A stretch of 64,000 nucleotides of DNA, taken from Pukyongia sp963768085. Lineage in GTDB: Bacteria; Bacteroidota; Bacteroidia; Flavobacteriales; Flavobacteriaceae. Position 1 is the stretch's first letter, and every line of letters starts with the position of its first letter. The translations under genes were made by a program, and so were the position numbers. Below are positions 1 through 8,666 of the stretch, in pieces. Below the pieces are notes generated by a model. It had not been told where the DNA came from. It searched no databases and saw nothing but the letters and a program-made list of their open reading frames with translations. The stretch lies in assembly GCA_963768085.1 (NCBI GenBank), contig CAVYGO010000002.1:310001-374000 (forward strand). The letters run 5' to 3'.

Positions 1-69
1 GAATTTCAGAATGAGAATTAGTAGGACAGCGATTCCCGCAAATATGGCAATGAGCAGCGTACTATCCAT
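1..69 (-). CDS. gntP: GntP-family gluconate permease, N-terminal fragment (partial)
   Basis: The minus strand has an ATG at 69 that overlaps the stop codon of the upstream kinase-dehydrogenase gene by 8 bp. The 23 codons visible before the window edge begin MDSTLLIAIFAGIAVLLILI, a strongly hydrophobic first membrane segment like the start of GntP-type gluconate:H+ symporters. The overlap and shared direction imply translational coupling with the gluconokinase fusion. The assignment rests mostly on this context, since the rest of the gene is outside the window; any other polytopic transporter is possible. Confidence 0.6.
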   Translation of the reverse strand, partial: MDSTLLIAIFAGIAVLLILILKF

Positions 70-1933
70 TGGATTGCCAGTTTGTAGTGTGCGAACCTTT
101 GGTATCCGTGCGGTTGTAGGTGTGCCCTCCAAAGTAATCTCGCTGTGCCTGTATAAGATTTGCCGGGGAATTGCCGGTGGTTAGTCCGTACCAGAATTGC
201 AAGGCGGCCGAGAAACAGGGGAGTGCGGTCCGTTGCTCCATACCAAAATTAACAACGCTTTTTACAGAATCCTCATTTTGGTTCAAGTCTGATATGAGTT
301 TTTCATCGTCCCAAATATTCGTCTCCGTAAGGAAACGACGTTGAAGCAGGTTCATAAGATCAGATTTTATGATGCAGCCGTTCGTCCAGATCCTGGCAAC
401 TTCGGCGAGGTCGATATTCCATTCATATACTTCGGAAGTTTTTTTAATTAGGTCGAATCCCTGGTAATGATTGATCAGGCGGGCAAACCGATAGGCTTCT
501 TTTAGACTTTTTATATCTATTTGCTCATGGATAGGAGGCCTCTCCCGGGAGATCTTTTCGCGTAAATCCTTATAACTCGACACATACCGTGCAAATAAGG
601 CGTTGCTCATCATAGTAGCCGGAATTCCCAAATCCACGGCTGCCTTTGTTGACCACCCACCGGTACCTTTATTGGATGCTTTATCGAGGATCTTATCTAC
701 TAGAAAATCCTTACCATCTTTGTACGTAAGAATATCGGTCGTAATTTTCAAAAGATAGCTCGAAAGTTCAGAATCATTCCATTCTGTAAAGATCTTGCTT
801 ACGTCAATATTGTTTCTCCCGGGGCTGAGCATGGCATAAACTTCTGCCAGGAGTTGCATTTCTGCATATTCTATCCCATTATGCACCATTTTCACAAAAT
901 GACCTGCTCCATTTGGCCCGATGAGACTTACACAGGGTTTTGCGTTCAGATCTTTGGACGCGATAGTTTCCATAACGGCCTGTATGTTACCGTAGGCTTC
1001 AGCCGTACCTCCCACCATGAAAGAGGGCCCTTTCAAAGCGCCTTCGGAACCACCGGAGATACCTATTCCCAGGTATTCTATTCCCAGCTGTTTGTAATAT
1101 TCAAATCGTCTTACAGTACTATCGAAGTGAGAATTTCCACCATCCATCAGGATATCACCCGTTGAAAGATAGGGTTGAATTTTTAATAACACAGAATCTA
1201 CAACCGGACCTGCGGGAATCATTAATATTATCTTTCTAGGTGTTTTCAGAGACTGAATAAATTCCGGATAAGAAGTAAACCCATGCGCTAACGGGGTATC
1301 TGCTTCTGCACGAAAATCTGAAACCACATCAGCCTCATCACCTTCGGGCCGATTGTAGACCGAGACCGAAATTCCATGGGATAGTACGTTATGGGCCAGA
1401 TTACGTCCCATAACTCCCAGGCCGATAATTCCTAAGGTTGATTTTTTGGTAGCAATAGAGTCCTTTAATATTTCTGAAACAAGGAGGATCGGACTTTTTT
1501 CAACATCCAGGTACAAGCCGTAATCCGGCAATTCAAGTATATCGAATTGTGATTTCAGCATATCGGCTCCCATATAGTGATGTTGCCGGTCTTTCATGCG
1601 CTTTAGTATGGTCTCATACGCACCATTCAGAACCACCCAGTGAACTTCATTTCCAGCGGAGAGTATTTGTCGATACGATTCTTTAAGTGCCGAGCATGCC
1701 AACACAGCCCCTTTGTCATTGGTCCATTTGCCGATCTTTTTTGACAAGGTTTTTAACCAGGGATCACGGTCCTCATCGGTTAGTGGAGTCCCCGAGGACA
1801 TCTTAGCTACATTGGATTTCGGATGAAAGTTATCCGCATCATAAAATGGAAGGCGCAATTTATCCGCAAGAAGTTTTCCAACGGTTGTTTTACCGCAGCC
1901 ACTTACCCCCATAAGTACATATACCGGTTTCAT
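62..1933 (-). CDS. Bifunctional gluconokinase / 6-phosphogluconate dehydrogenase fusion
   Basis: This 623-residue protein joins two enzymes that are normally separate. Residues 1 to about 160 are a gluconokinase (GntK type) with Walker A GVSGCGKT at 9-16 and the family signature YDADNFHPKSN shortly after. Residues from about 165 to the end are a full-length decarboxylating 6-phosphogluconate dehydrogenase: Rossmann motif GLGVMGRNLA, the MDGGNSH loop, the ISGGSEGA segment, the catalytic-region motif GHFVKMVHNGIEY, and the C-terminal QRDYFGGHTY segment. Together the two halves would convert gluconate to 6-phosphogluconate and then to ribulose 5-phosphate plus CO2 and NADPH in the cytoplasm. The gene lies 5 bp downstream of a lactonase and overlaps a permease-like start, so the three look like a gluconate-use operon. 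No frameshift or stop separates the halves, and the linker is only a few residues. Confidence 0.93.
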   Translation of the reverse strand: MKPVYVLMGVSGCGKTTVGKLLADKLRLPFYDADNFHPKSNVAKMSSGTPLTDEDRDPWLKTLSKKIGKWTNDKGAVLACSALKESYRQILSAGNEVHWVVLNGAYETILKRMKDRQHHYMGADMLKSQFDILELPDYGLYLDVEKSPILLVSEILKDSIATKKSTLGIIGLGVMGRNLAHNVLSHGISVSVYNRPEGDEADVVSDFRAEADTPLAHGFTSYPEFIQSLKTPRKIILMIPAGPVVDSVLLKIQPYLSTGDILMDGGNSHFDSTVRRFEYYKQLGIEYLGIGISGGSEGALKGPSFMVGGTAEAYGNIQAVMETIASKDLNAKPCVSLIGPNGAGHFVKMVHNGIEYAEMQLLAEVYAMLSPGRNNIDVSKIFTEWNDSELSSYLLKITTDILTYKDGKDFLVDKILDKASNKGTGGWSTKAAVDLGIPATMMSNALFARYVSSYKDLREKISRERPPIHEQIDIKSLKEAYRFARLINHYQGFDLIKKTSEVYEWNIDLAEVARIWTNGCIIKSDLMNLLQRRFLTETNIWDDEKLISDLNQNEDSVKSVVNFGMEQRTALPCFSAALQFWYGLTTGNSPANLIQAQRDYFGGHTYNRTDTKGSHTTNWQSNG

Positions 1934-1938
1934 ATCTT

Positions 1939-2925
1939 TTAGTTAGTGGTCCCGAAAAATTGACTTTTCACGCCTTTAATCCCGGGCTTCACGCTAAAAA
2001 TAGATCCGGCTAGGGGATATTTAGCGTTCTCTTCTTCCGTCATATCGGTCTTGGCGGTAGTGATATACAAAATGTCAAGATCTTCACCTCCAAAAGCGCA
2101 GGCGGTGACATTGTGTGCCGGGACTTCGATCTTGTTCAATAATTTTCCATTCTTCGGATTATAGCGGGCTACCGCATTTCCGTTCCATAAACCTACCCAT
2201 AGCATATCATTTTCATCGATAGCCATACCATCGGGAAATCCATCATCGGCAGACACTTCAACCACAATACGCTCATTGCTAATGGTGGAGGTTTCTTTAT
2301 CGAAATCGTACGCCCGTATCGTTCCGGTAGGCGTATCAATATAATACATGGTCTCTCCGTCTTTGGTCCAGACAATCCCATTGGAAATAGTAATATTTTC
2401 CAGCATCTTGGTAGTAGTGCCATCGGGAGCAACCTTATATAAACCCGCAGCCGGAATAGATTCATCCAGACGCATGGAACCTACCCAGAGATTTCCATTC
2501 GGATCGCACTTTCCATCGTTAAACCGATTGGTTGGGATATCCTCTTCAACATTCGACAACTTCAATAGTAAACGGTTATACAGATTCAGAATATAGATTC
2601 CATTGTCAAGAGCTACCACAGCCGTGGAATCGGTTTGAGGGACCACGGTCCCCGGGCGATAAGGGAGGGGGAAGGCACGGTTTGATTTATTTTTCGGATT
2701 GTAGACATTAACCGTTTTTCCTATGATATCCACCCAATAAAATTCCTGTGTTTGATAATTCCAGAAGGCGCCTTCACCTAACAAAGCTCTTACTTTAAAC
2801 TCCAGTTTAGCAGTGGAATTTTCTAAACTTATTTCCGGGATATCTGTTTCAGATGAATCTTTATTAGAGGAATCCGCACAACTGAACAGAAGCACGACAG
2901 GTAAGAGAAAGGTAATAAACCTCAT
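1939..2925 (-). CDS. SMP-30/gluconolactonase family lipoprotein
   Basis: This is a six-bladed beta-propeller lactonase of the SMP-30/gluconolaconase/LRE family. Family motifs seen include LLGEGAFWNYQTQEFYWVDI near the N-terminus, RFNDGKCDPNGNLWVGSM, ISNGIVW, FPDGMAIDENDMLWVG, and a late NVTACAFGG segment; the Asn/Asp residues of these motifs usually bind the divalent metal. I prefer the ATG at 2925 over 2952 because it gives a proper lipoprotein signal, MRFITFLLPVVLLFSC, with lipobox LFSC. The protein is therefore probably anchored in the periplasm or cell surface, hydrolysing gluconolactone to gluconate for uptake and phosphorylation by its two downstream neighbours. Substrate specificity is inferred from context; other sugar lactones are possible. 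Confidence 0.85.
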   Translation of the reverse strand: MRFITFLLPVVLLFSCADSSNKDSSETDIPEISLENSTAKLEFKVRALLGEGAFWNYQTQEFYWVDIIGKTVNVYNPKNKSNRAFPLPYRPGTVVPQTDSTAVVALDNGIYILNLYNRLLLKLSNVEEDIPTNRFNDGKCDPNGNLWVGSMRLDESIPAAGLYKVAPDGTTTKMLENITISNGIVWTKDGETMYYIDTPTGTIRAYDFDKETSTISNERIVVEVSADDGFPDGMAIDENDMLWVGLWNGNAVARYNPKNGKLLNKIEVPAHNVTACAFGGEDLDILYITTAKTDMTEEENAKYPLAGSIFSVKPGIKGVKSQFFGTTN

Positions 2926-2988
2926 GGATGGACAATTTTGGTTAATTCTCACGAAAGTTACATATTAATCTACAATTTCCGAACGGAA

Positions 2989-3513
2989 TTAATGGGTAGT
3001 ATACGGAAGTGTAATGGTGATATTCACCATATTCCTTTCAATTTCGTTATGAATTAAAATATCGAAATCGGAAGCATTGATCACCGAAGTTCCCCTTAAT
3101 TTTCCGGGTAATTTGGTGAAGGTAAAAGAAACCGGTTTTGAAATTCCTTTGATGGTAAGATCCCCACTAACCACGAATTCATGATCCGTAGCTGTAACTG
3201 AGTTACTTTTAAAGGTCATACGGGGATGGCCCTTATTGTTGAAATACTTCTTCGATCGTAAATGCCTGTCGCGAAACCAATTGTCGGTATCCAAAGATTC
3301 CATAAGTACCGAACCGGAAAATTTGCTAGCTTCAAGATCACTAAGATCTATAGTTCCGTTGAAATTGAAATCGGATAAAGTTCCGTCCACATCGTCATCG
3401 ACAAAAACAAAGTCGATGCTCGCATTGGACTCATCAATCTTGAGCTCTTGAGCAGTAAGCGATAGAGTGGAACTTGTGAGGAGGAACAAAAGTTGAAATA
3501 AGTAGCGTATCAT
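2989..3513 (-). CDS. YceI family protein
   Basis: This is a secreted YceI-like lipocalin-fold protein of about 174 residues. The ATG at 3513 gives a signal peptide MIRYLFQLLFLLTSSTLSLTAQ; the longer frame from 3555 adds unlikely residues. Family features are the N-terminal strand DESNASIDFVFVDDDVDGT, DTDNWFRDRHLRSKKYFN and the late GDLTIKGISKPVSFTFT segment. YceI proteins bind isoprenoid or other amphiphilic ligands in the periplasm; the cellular role here is unknown. It lies 63 bp upstream of the lactonase on the same strand and may or may not share its transcript. Confidence 0.85.
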   Translation of the reverse strand: MIRYLFQLLFLLTSSTLSLTAQELKIDESNASIDFVFVDDDVDGTLSDFNFNGTIDLSDLEASKFSGSVLMESLDTDNWFRDRHLRSKKYFNNKGHPRMTFKSNSVTATDHEFVVSGDLTIKGISKPVSFTFTKLPGKLRGTSVINASDFDILIHNEIERNMVNITITLPYTTH

Positions 3514-3630
3514 CTTTAAAATTACATCAATAAAAGTGCCAATCACATTAGGCACAAATGCTTAAAGTAATCGAAAATATTTAAAGGAGCTGCTATAGTC
3601 GATATCATCGACCAGATATTACTACGACTA

Positions 3631-3765
3631 TTACTTGGGATTAATAGTTGATCCTGGTTTTGGCTGGTCTGCCTTTTTTGGATTGATCGTAGAACCTGGT
3701 TTCGGTTGATCGGCTTTTTTCGGGTTAATTGTTGATCCCGGTTTTGCTTTGTCTTTATCGCTCAT
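3631..3765 (-). CDS. 44-residue microprotein with three KPGSTINPK repeats
   Basis: This minus-strand ORF starts ATG at 3765 and ends TAA at 3631. After a seven-residue leader MSDKDKA it consists of two full 14-residue units KPGSTINPKKADQP plus a third KPGSTINPK. Comparing unit 1 with unit 2, 12 of 14 codons differ and every change is a synonymous third-position change; unit 3 also differs from both only synonymously. That pattern is hard to explain unless the peptide sequence itself is under selection, so I regard it as a real gene despite its length. There is no signal peptide or membrane segment; it is Lys/Pro-rich and probably unstructured. Each full unit carries a KK pair that might be a processing site. 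It is divergent from the TIR/caspase operon across 109 bp. Function unknown. Confidence 0.7.
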   Translation of the reverse strand: MSDKDKAKPGSTINPKKADQPKPGSTINPKKADQPKPGSTINPK

Positions 3766-3837
3766 GAGGTTATGTTTTATTGAATTATATATTTACTATA
3801 TTAGTGAAAACTTCTAACTAATCCAAAAGAAGCATTA

Positions 3838-3845
3838 TACATTTG
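3838..3845 (+). promoter_or_regulatory. Possible -7 box for the 3875 operon
   Basis: TACATTTG matches the Bacteroidota -7 consensus TAnnTTTG and lies 29 bp before the ATG at 3875. No good TTG -33 element is visible at the expected spacing, so this is tentative. It sits between the microprotein and the TIR/caspase operon, in AT-rich DNA. Confidence 0.35.
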
Positions 3846-3874
3846 AAGCGGCGTAATGTTATTTCCCCAGTCAT

Positions 3875-5833
3875 ATGAAGCTAAATTCTTTCTTTAAAGA
3901 GTGTAGTGAAAAGGGAGTATTGAAGATGCTTTCCATCTATATAGTCTCGTCCTGGGTGCTTATCCAGGTACTGGCTGTGGTATGGCAACCTCTTGGAGTT
4001 CCCCAGATATCAGTTACTTATCTTATCCTTGTCCTACTCATTGGCCTGCCTCTGTATATGTTCTATATCTGGAGATACCAATTGAGGCAGTTAGAAATTA
4101 AAAAGAATCTTGTAGGTAAAAACGGTAAAAAGAAACAAAGTGCTTTTCAAAGAATGTATTTCTCAGCAGCATTCTTAATAACATTACTGGTTGCCGTAGC
4201 TGTAACTTTTATCATCAATTCTGCATTCAAGCCAGGCATGGATTTGCCGGAATTGGTAGCTAGTGATAAGATTGGAATACTAAATTTTGGCAATAATACT
4301 GGCAAGGAAGAGCTGGATATCGTTAGCAAGATGTCTGCCGACTGGATCATGCATGGTATTACGGAGCAGAAATTAGCACAGGTGGTATCTCCGGAGATCG
4401 TCAATGATTATATCAGTATAATTAAAGCAAACGAAGGAGAGGCCAACAACGAAAAGGTATTAACCGATTATTTCAAACCTTCCAAGGTAATCATGGGGAA
4501 CTATTACCTGAATAACGACAAATTGATCATTCAATCATCTATTACCGATGGCGACATCAATAAGACCCTTTTCTCGTTTCAACCGGTGGAATGCGACCAG
4601 GATAGTCCTTTAGATTGTATTGAAGACCTAAAACAAAAGATCCTTGGCTACCTTATTACAGAGGATAAGGACAAGCTGAATCTTCAGAACTTTCCGCCAA
4701 AATTCGAGGCTTATCAGTTCTATCTGGAGGCAAGAGCAAACTATTCGGATCCGGAAAAGTATCTCGATCTGTTAAATAAATCCTTAGAACAAGATCCAAA
4801 TTACTTCGAACCACAACTGGAACGCATTTCTTATTATTATAATTACGGCAATTTTCAAAAAGCCGATTCCCTGTTTCAACTTGTAAAATCGAATATCAAG
4901 CTGAGTGAACGCCAACGAAATCTAATCAGTTATTATAATGCGCTGTTGGAAGGTGACAGCCGATTGATCTATAACACCTTCAAGAAAGAATATAATATTG
5001 CTCCATTCGACCTCGGGACTAATTCCACCACCATGGTATTTGCCTTGCAGTATGTGAACAAACCTCTAGAAATTGATACCATCTATTCGAAGATCTCGAT
5101 GCAACGAATGGATATTACGCAATGTATACTTTGTGAGTTCAGATATTATATAAAAGCATTGGCAGATATCGAAAAGGAACTATACCAGCAAGTGATCGAT
5201 TCGTTCGCTCCGGTCACCAGGCTGATGAGTGATAATTATTTTAAAAATCCTCTTCTCGCAGCCTATGTGCGCAACGGATCTATTGATGAATTGGATACTC
5301 ATTTATCTGAAATACAGGCGTTGGAGGACCTTGATGCTTTTAAGCAAAGCACTCTATTCGCAAGCAAAGAGCTGTTAATGGCTGGAGATAAAGCGAAGGC
5401 AGCCAGCTATCTTTCTCAATTGTCAGAGATCCATAAAGCAAAAGAGAATAAACTCGGGCTCGCAGAAGTTTACTATTACATGGAGAATTATGGGAAATTA
5501 GTTGAAACAATAAAAGTCACCGATGTTGTTGAAAGTCCAGACATAATGTCGATGCTCGCGGTTGCATTACATAAAACCGGCCGTGTACAGCAGGCTCTTT
5601 CGTTGATACAACAACTGAGGTCCAAAGACGAACCTTACACGTATGGAGAGATCGATTATATGTTGGCGAGGTTTTACGCAGCTACCGATAACAGGGCAAT
5701 GGCACTAGATCATTTGAAGAAGTCGATAGCAAAAGGTTACTCTTTTACACCATCTACATTTCAGAATGACCTACACTTTATTAGCTTTAAAAACGCTCCC
5801 GAATTTCAGGAAATTTTAACTTACTGGCATTAA
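3875..5833 (+). CDS. Membrane protein with FlgO/TolB-like domain and TPR repeats
   Basis: This 652-residue protein begins with two membrane helices (about 19-38 and 47-66), a Lys-rich cytoplasmic loop (about 70-93), and a third helix (about 96-115). The N-terminal block resembles that seen in many bacterial proteins combining a FlgO/TolB-like domain with TPRs. Residues about 131-260 start DKIGILNFGNNTG, typical of the FlgO/TolB-N fold used to assemble outputs of summed signals. The rest is helical with TPR-like repeats. Topology by the positive-inside rule places the C-terminal bulk outside the cytoplasm. It is the first gene of a six-gene plus-strand operon (29 bp to the next gene). In this context it may be a periplasmic sensor or scaffold; that is inference. 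Confidence 0.7.
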   Translation: MKLNSFFKECSEKGVLKMLSIYIVSSWVLIQVLAVVWQPLGVPQISVTYLILVLLIGLPLYMFYIWRYQLRQLEIKKNLVGKNGKKKQSAFQRMYFSAAFLITLLVAVAVTFIINSAFKPGMDLPELVASDKIGILNFGNNTGKEELDIVSKMSADWIMHGITEQKLAQVVSPEIVNDYISIIKANEGEANNEKVLTDYFKPSKVIMGNYYLNNDKLIIQSSITDGDINKTLFSFQPVECDQDSPLDCIEDLKQKILGYLITEDKDKLNLQNFPPKFEAYQFYLEARANYSDPEKYLDLLNKSLEQDPNYFEPQLERISYYYNYGNFQKADSLFQLVKSNIKLSERQRNLISYYNALLEGDSRLIYNTFKKEYNIAPFDLGTNSTTMVFALQYVNKPLEIDTIYSKISMQRMDITQCILCEFRYYIKALADIEKELYQQVIDSFAPVTRLMSDNYFKNPLLAAYVRNGSIDELDTHLSEIQALEDLDAFKQSTLFASKELLMAGDKAKAASYLSQLSEIHKAKENKLGLAEVYYYMENYGKLVETIKVTDVVESPDIMSMLAVALHKTGRVQQALSLIQQLRSKDEPYTYGEIDYMLARFYAATDNRAMALDHLKKSIAKGYSFTPSTFQNDLHFISFKNAPEFQEILTYWH

Positions 5834-5862
5834 AAGATAATTGAACTAATCAAAATAATAAT

Positions 5863-6387
5863 ATGATCGCATTAATAGATACTAGCGCGGAGACGCTTAT
5901 AAAACTACTGGAAGTTATCATATGGCCCGGAACATTGTTACTTATAATATTAATGTTCAGAAGTCAATTTAAAAATGCCATGGGCCGGATGGGATCATTC
6001 AAGGCAGATAGTACTGGCATCTCCATGACCTTTGAGCCCAAACTAGATGCGGCCAAAAAAGTATTTGCAGCTCTGAAGCCCGGTGGATCATCCAAATCTA
6101 CACCGAAATTGCAGGGAACGGTCGCTGCAACGGGAACACCTAGAGAACAGTTGGATCAAATTGCATCGGAATTAAAAACAACGCTCATTGAATTAGGCGA
6201 AGAAGCCAGCCTTAATGTGGCTGGAAAACCAGGCAAGGAATTATGTGTAGAATTGGAGCGTAGTGGGGTAATAACCCATGAAAGTGGCACTTTGATCGCA
6301 ACCTTATTGGATGTGATATCCGCTGCTCCAGCTACAATTTCTCAGAGCCAGGCAGATGAAATAACCGCCATGTACAGGGCAATTTAA
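5863..6387 (+). CDS. Small membrane-anchored protein of unknown function
   Basis: This 174-residue protein has one membrane helix near the N-terminus (about residues 14-31, IIWPGTLLLIILMF) followed by Arg/Lys, so the C-terminal part is predicted to be cytoplasmic. A Gly/Ser/Pro-rich linker (about 70-100) leads to a C-terminal helical domain of about 75 residues (about 100-174) containing ELERSGVITHESGTLIATLLDV and a final QADEITAMYRAI. That domain resembles, without proof, the helical C-terminal modules of other small membrane proteins. It lies only 9 bp before the caspase-like gene, so it could anchor or regulate that protein at the membrane. Function not recognised. Confidence 0.65.
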   Translation: MIALIDTSAETLIKLLEVIIWPGTLLLIILMFRSQFKNAMGRMGSFKADSTGISMTFEPKLDAAKKVFAALKPGGSSKSTPKLQGTVAATGTPREQLDQIASELKTTLIELGEEASLNVAGKPGKELCVELERSGVITHESGTLIATLLDVISAAPATISQSQADEITAMYRAI

Positions 6388-6396
6388 TCGATATTT

Positions 6397-8640
6397 ATGA
6401 GTCAGTTATCAAATGCATATGGTCTTATTATTGGTGTAGGTAACGATCTTCCTGCCAGCGCTAGGGACGCACAAGCCATATATAATATATTATCCAATAA
6501 AGAATTGGCTGGTTACATGGAAGAGAATCTATGTTTGCTGGTTGAAAAAGAAGCGACGCACACCAAAATTTTAAAAGCTCTGGATGATCTTGTTGCCAAA
6601 ACCGACGAAGAATCTTCGGTATTTATTTTTTATTCAGGCCATGGTGGTACATATACCGACAATGACATTATTGAATTGGAAGAAGGAGGGAAGGACCTGA
6701 AGCCGGAAGATGAGAATCAGTCGCACTACTATTTGGTTCCGAATAACTTCGATACAAAGAAGTATCGGGAAACCTGGGTACACGCCGGCGACCTTAAGGA
6801 TAAATTACGTAGCTTAAAAAGTCGCAGACTCATATTATTCCTGGATTGTTGCCATGCTGAAGGAATGACTAAAGCAGGGCCACAGATAAAATCGGAAGAT
6901 CTTAAACAACGTATTCGGAATCCGGAGGGCCTGGTTCACAAGATCGATGACGGAAGAGGAATATCGATTGTTTCTTCTTGTAGAGCCGAAGAATTATCAT
7001 GGATCCTTAGTGACGAGCCCAATAGTCTGTTTACTACCTGCCTGCTAGAAGTGCTTCGCGGGGAACACAAAGCCACCTATACCGAACCCTATATCAGGAT
7101 GACCGAAGTGGTTCAATATATCATGAAGCGAGTTCCGGAAAAGAAACCTGTACAAAGGCCTTTTGTAAATTTACAGCTGTACGATGATTTTATCCTGAGT
7201 TGTGTACCTGACAGTCTTATAGATGCAGTTGAAGTGGTGGAAGAAGTGAGTGGTGGAACCAATAAGGCAGTAAAGCAGGAAGTTGTGACCAGCTTCAGAG
7301 AGGAAGGTGCTCCCAATCTTGTGCTGTTCGTTCATGGTTTTTCGGGCGAGGCCTCCGATACTTTCGGTACTATCCCCGGCTTATTGATGGAACAGCAGTC
7401 CATGGATGGCTGGGATCTCTTACCGCTGGGTTATTCGCAGCATGTTAAGCCGGAAATGGGTAAAACAGTATGGGCTTCGGAGGAAGATATCCGGCGCATT
7501 GCGGATTATCTGAGGTCGGCCATCGAGCACCGGTTTTCTTCCTATAAGCGCATCGCCCTAATTGGTCACAGCCTGGGGGGATTGGTAATTCAAAACGCAT
7601 TGCTGGAATTAGACAACGGGCAGCTTGACCGCATTAGTCATGTAATGCTTTTTGCCACGCCTAGTAGCGGCATTTCAAAAGAAGCCCTAAAAAAATTATG
7701 TGATGCAGAGAATTCGGCCTTACAAAAGGAGGGTTCTTATATTAAGAAGTTGCGTTCAGACTGGACCGCAAAATTCTCGGATGGATATCCGTTCAAACTG
7801 AATGTAATAGCAGCTACAAATGATGAATTTATTCCCCCGGATACTTGCTTTGATCCTTTTACCGAGGAGCATCGAATTACACTGGACGGTAATCATTATT
7901 CCCTGGTGCAGCAGGAGGGAACGGATAATGACACCTATCTGCTCATTGAGAAAACACTTACCGGGAATGAATTTCACAGTCAATTCACTTCCCAGGAAGA
8001 AATAAATATTGCCCTGGGAAATTATGAAGCAGCGGTAGGTGAATTATTACCGAAAAAAGATGGCTTAAACTTAAAAGGTCTGAGAAATCTAATATTCGCT
8101 TTAGAGGGTCTGGACAGGGAGTCGGAGGCCATCGAGATCTTAACACATCATCCGTTGGCAAAGGACAATTCGGACCTCATGGGTATACTGGGAGGGCGCC
8201 ACAAAAGAAAGTATCTTCAGGATTCGGTTGAAGCGGAAGGACAAAAAGCCATCGATTACTACGAGAAGGGACTTGAGCTGGCCAATGCTGCTAACAATAA
8301 GGGGCAGCAATATTATTTAGCAATTAATCTGGCCTTTCTAAGTTTGGTTTGTGAAGAAGACCACCAGGCCATGTCGGAGTATGCACAACTTGCCTTAGAC
8401 GCTGCTAATGAAGATGCCTTCGACAGCCTATGGAAACTAGCAACCATTGCTGAATGTAACTTATATCTAGGCCAATTGGAATCCTCTAAAAGTTATTATG
8501 AGCGAGCGGCCGCCATGGCAGGAATTCGCGAAAAAATATCTATTTATACCAATGCATACGGTGCATACACCAGCCTCATGCATACTGAAAATCCGGAGGA
8601 TCCATTTTTAAAATTCCTCAAACTCAATTTTTTATCGTAA
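6397..8640 (+). CDS. Caspase-like protease / alpha-beta hydrolase / TRAFs-binding-like TPR fusion
   Basis: This 747-residue protein has three modules. Residues 5 to about 265 are a C14 caspase/metacaspase-like domain with catalytic His82 in FYSGHGG and Cys152 in LFLDCCHAEG. Residues about 305-520 are an alpha/beta hydrolase with the oxyanion segment LFVHGFSG, nucleophile Ser392 in GHSLGG and a likely catalytic His500 in DGNHYSLV; it resembles the serine esterase/lipase branch. Residues about 540-740 are TPR-like; the segment DLMGILGGRHKRKYL followed by YYEKGLELA and AINLAFLSL fits the TRAFs-binding domain (DUF4071) known from MAP3K proteins and bacterial conflict proteins. No signal peptide or membrane helix, so it is cytoplasmic. 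It is the centre of an operon with TIR proteins. Both enzymatic domains keep their catalytic residues. The DUF4071 call is the least certain part. Confidence 0.82.
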   Translation: MSQLSNAYGLIIGVGNDLPASARDAQAIYNILSNKELAGYMEENLCLLVEKEATHTKILKALDDLVAKTDEESSVFIFYSGHGGTYTDNDIIELEEGGKDLKPEDENQSHYYLVPNNFDTKKYRETWVHAGDLKDKLRSLKSRRLILFLDCCHAEGMTKAGPQIKSEDLKQRIRNPEGLVHKIDDGRGISIVSSCRAEELSWILSDEPNSLFTTCLLEVLRGEHKATYTEPYIRMTEVVQYIMKRVPEKKPVQRPFVNLQLYDDFILSCVPDSLIDAVEVVEEVSGGTNKAVKQEVVTSFREEGAPNLVLFVHGFSGEASDTFGTIPGLLMEQQSMDGWDLLPLGYSQHVKPEMGKTVWASEEDIRRIADYLRSAIEHRFSSYKRIALIGHSLGGLVIQNALLELDNGQLDRISHVMLFATPSSGISKEALKKLCDAENSALQKEGSYIKKLRSDWTAKFSDGYPFKLNVIAATNDEFIPPDTCFDPFTEEHRITLDGNHYSLVQQEGTDNDTYLLIEKTLTGNEFHSQFTSQEEINIALGNYEAAVGELLPKKDGLNLKGLRNLIFALEGLDRESEAIEILTHHPLAKDNSDLMGILGGRHKRKYLQDSVEAEGQKAIDYYEKGLELANAANNKGQQYYLAINLAFLSLVCEEDHQAMSEYAQLALDAANEDAFDSLWKLATIAECNLYLGQLESSKSYYERAAAMAGIREKISIYTNAYGAYTSLMHTENPEDPFLKFLKLNFLS

Positions 8641-8666
8641 CTTTTTTTTTGAAATACACGCCTGAC

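Noticed and set aside
854..1165. 103-residue plus-strand frame inside the gluconokinase-dehydrogenase gene
   Set aside because: Antisense shadow of a highly conserved enzyme; no start signal and no family.
8649..8666. TTG start for the small protein between caspase and TIR genes
   Set aside because: The codon lies in a T homopolymer immediately after the previous stop; the ATG at 8667 is better.
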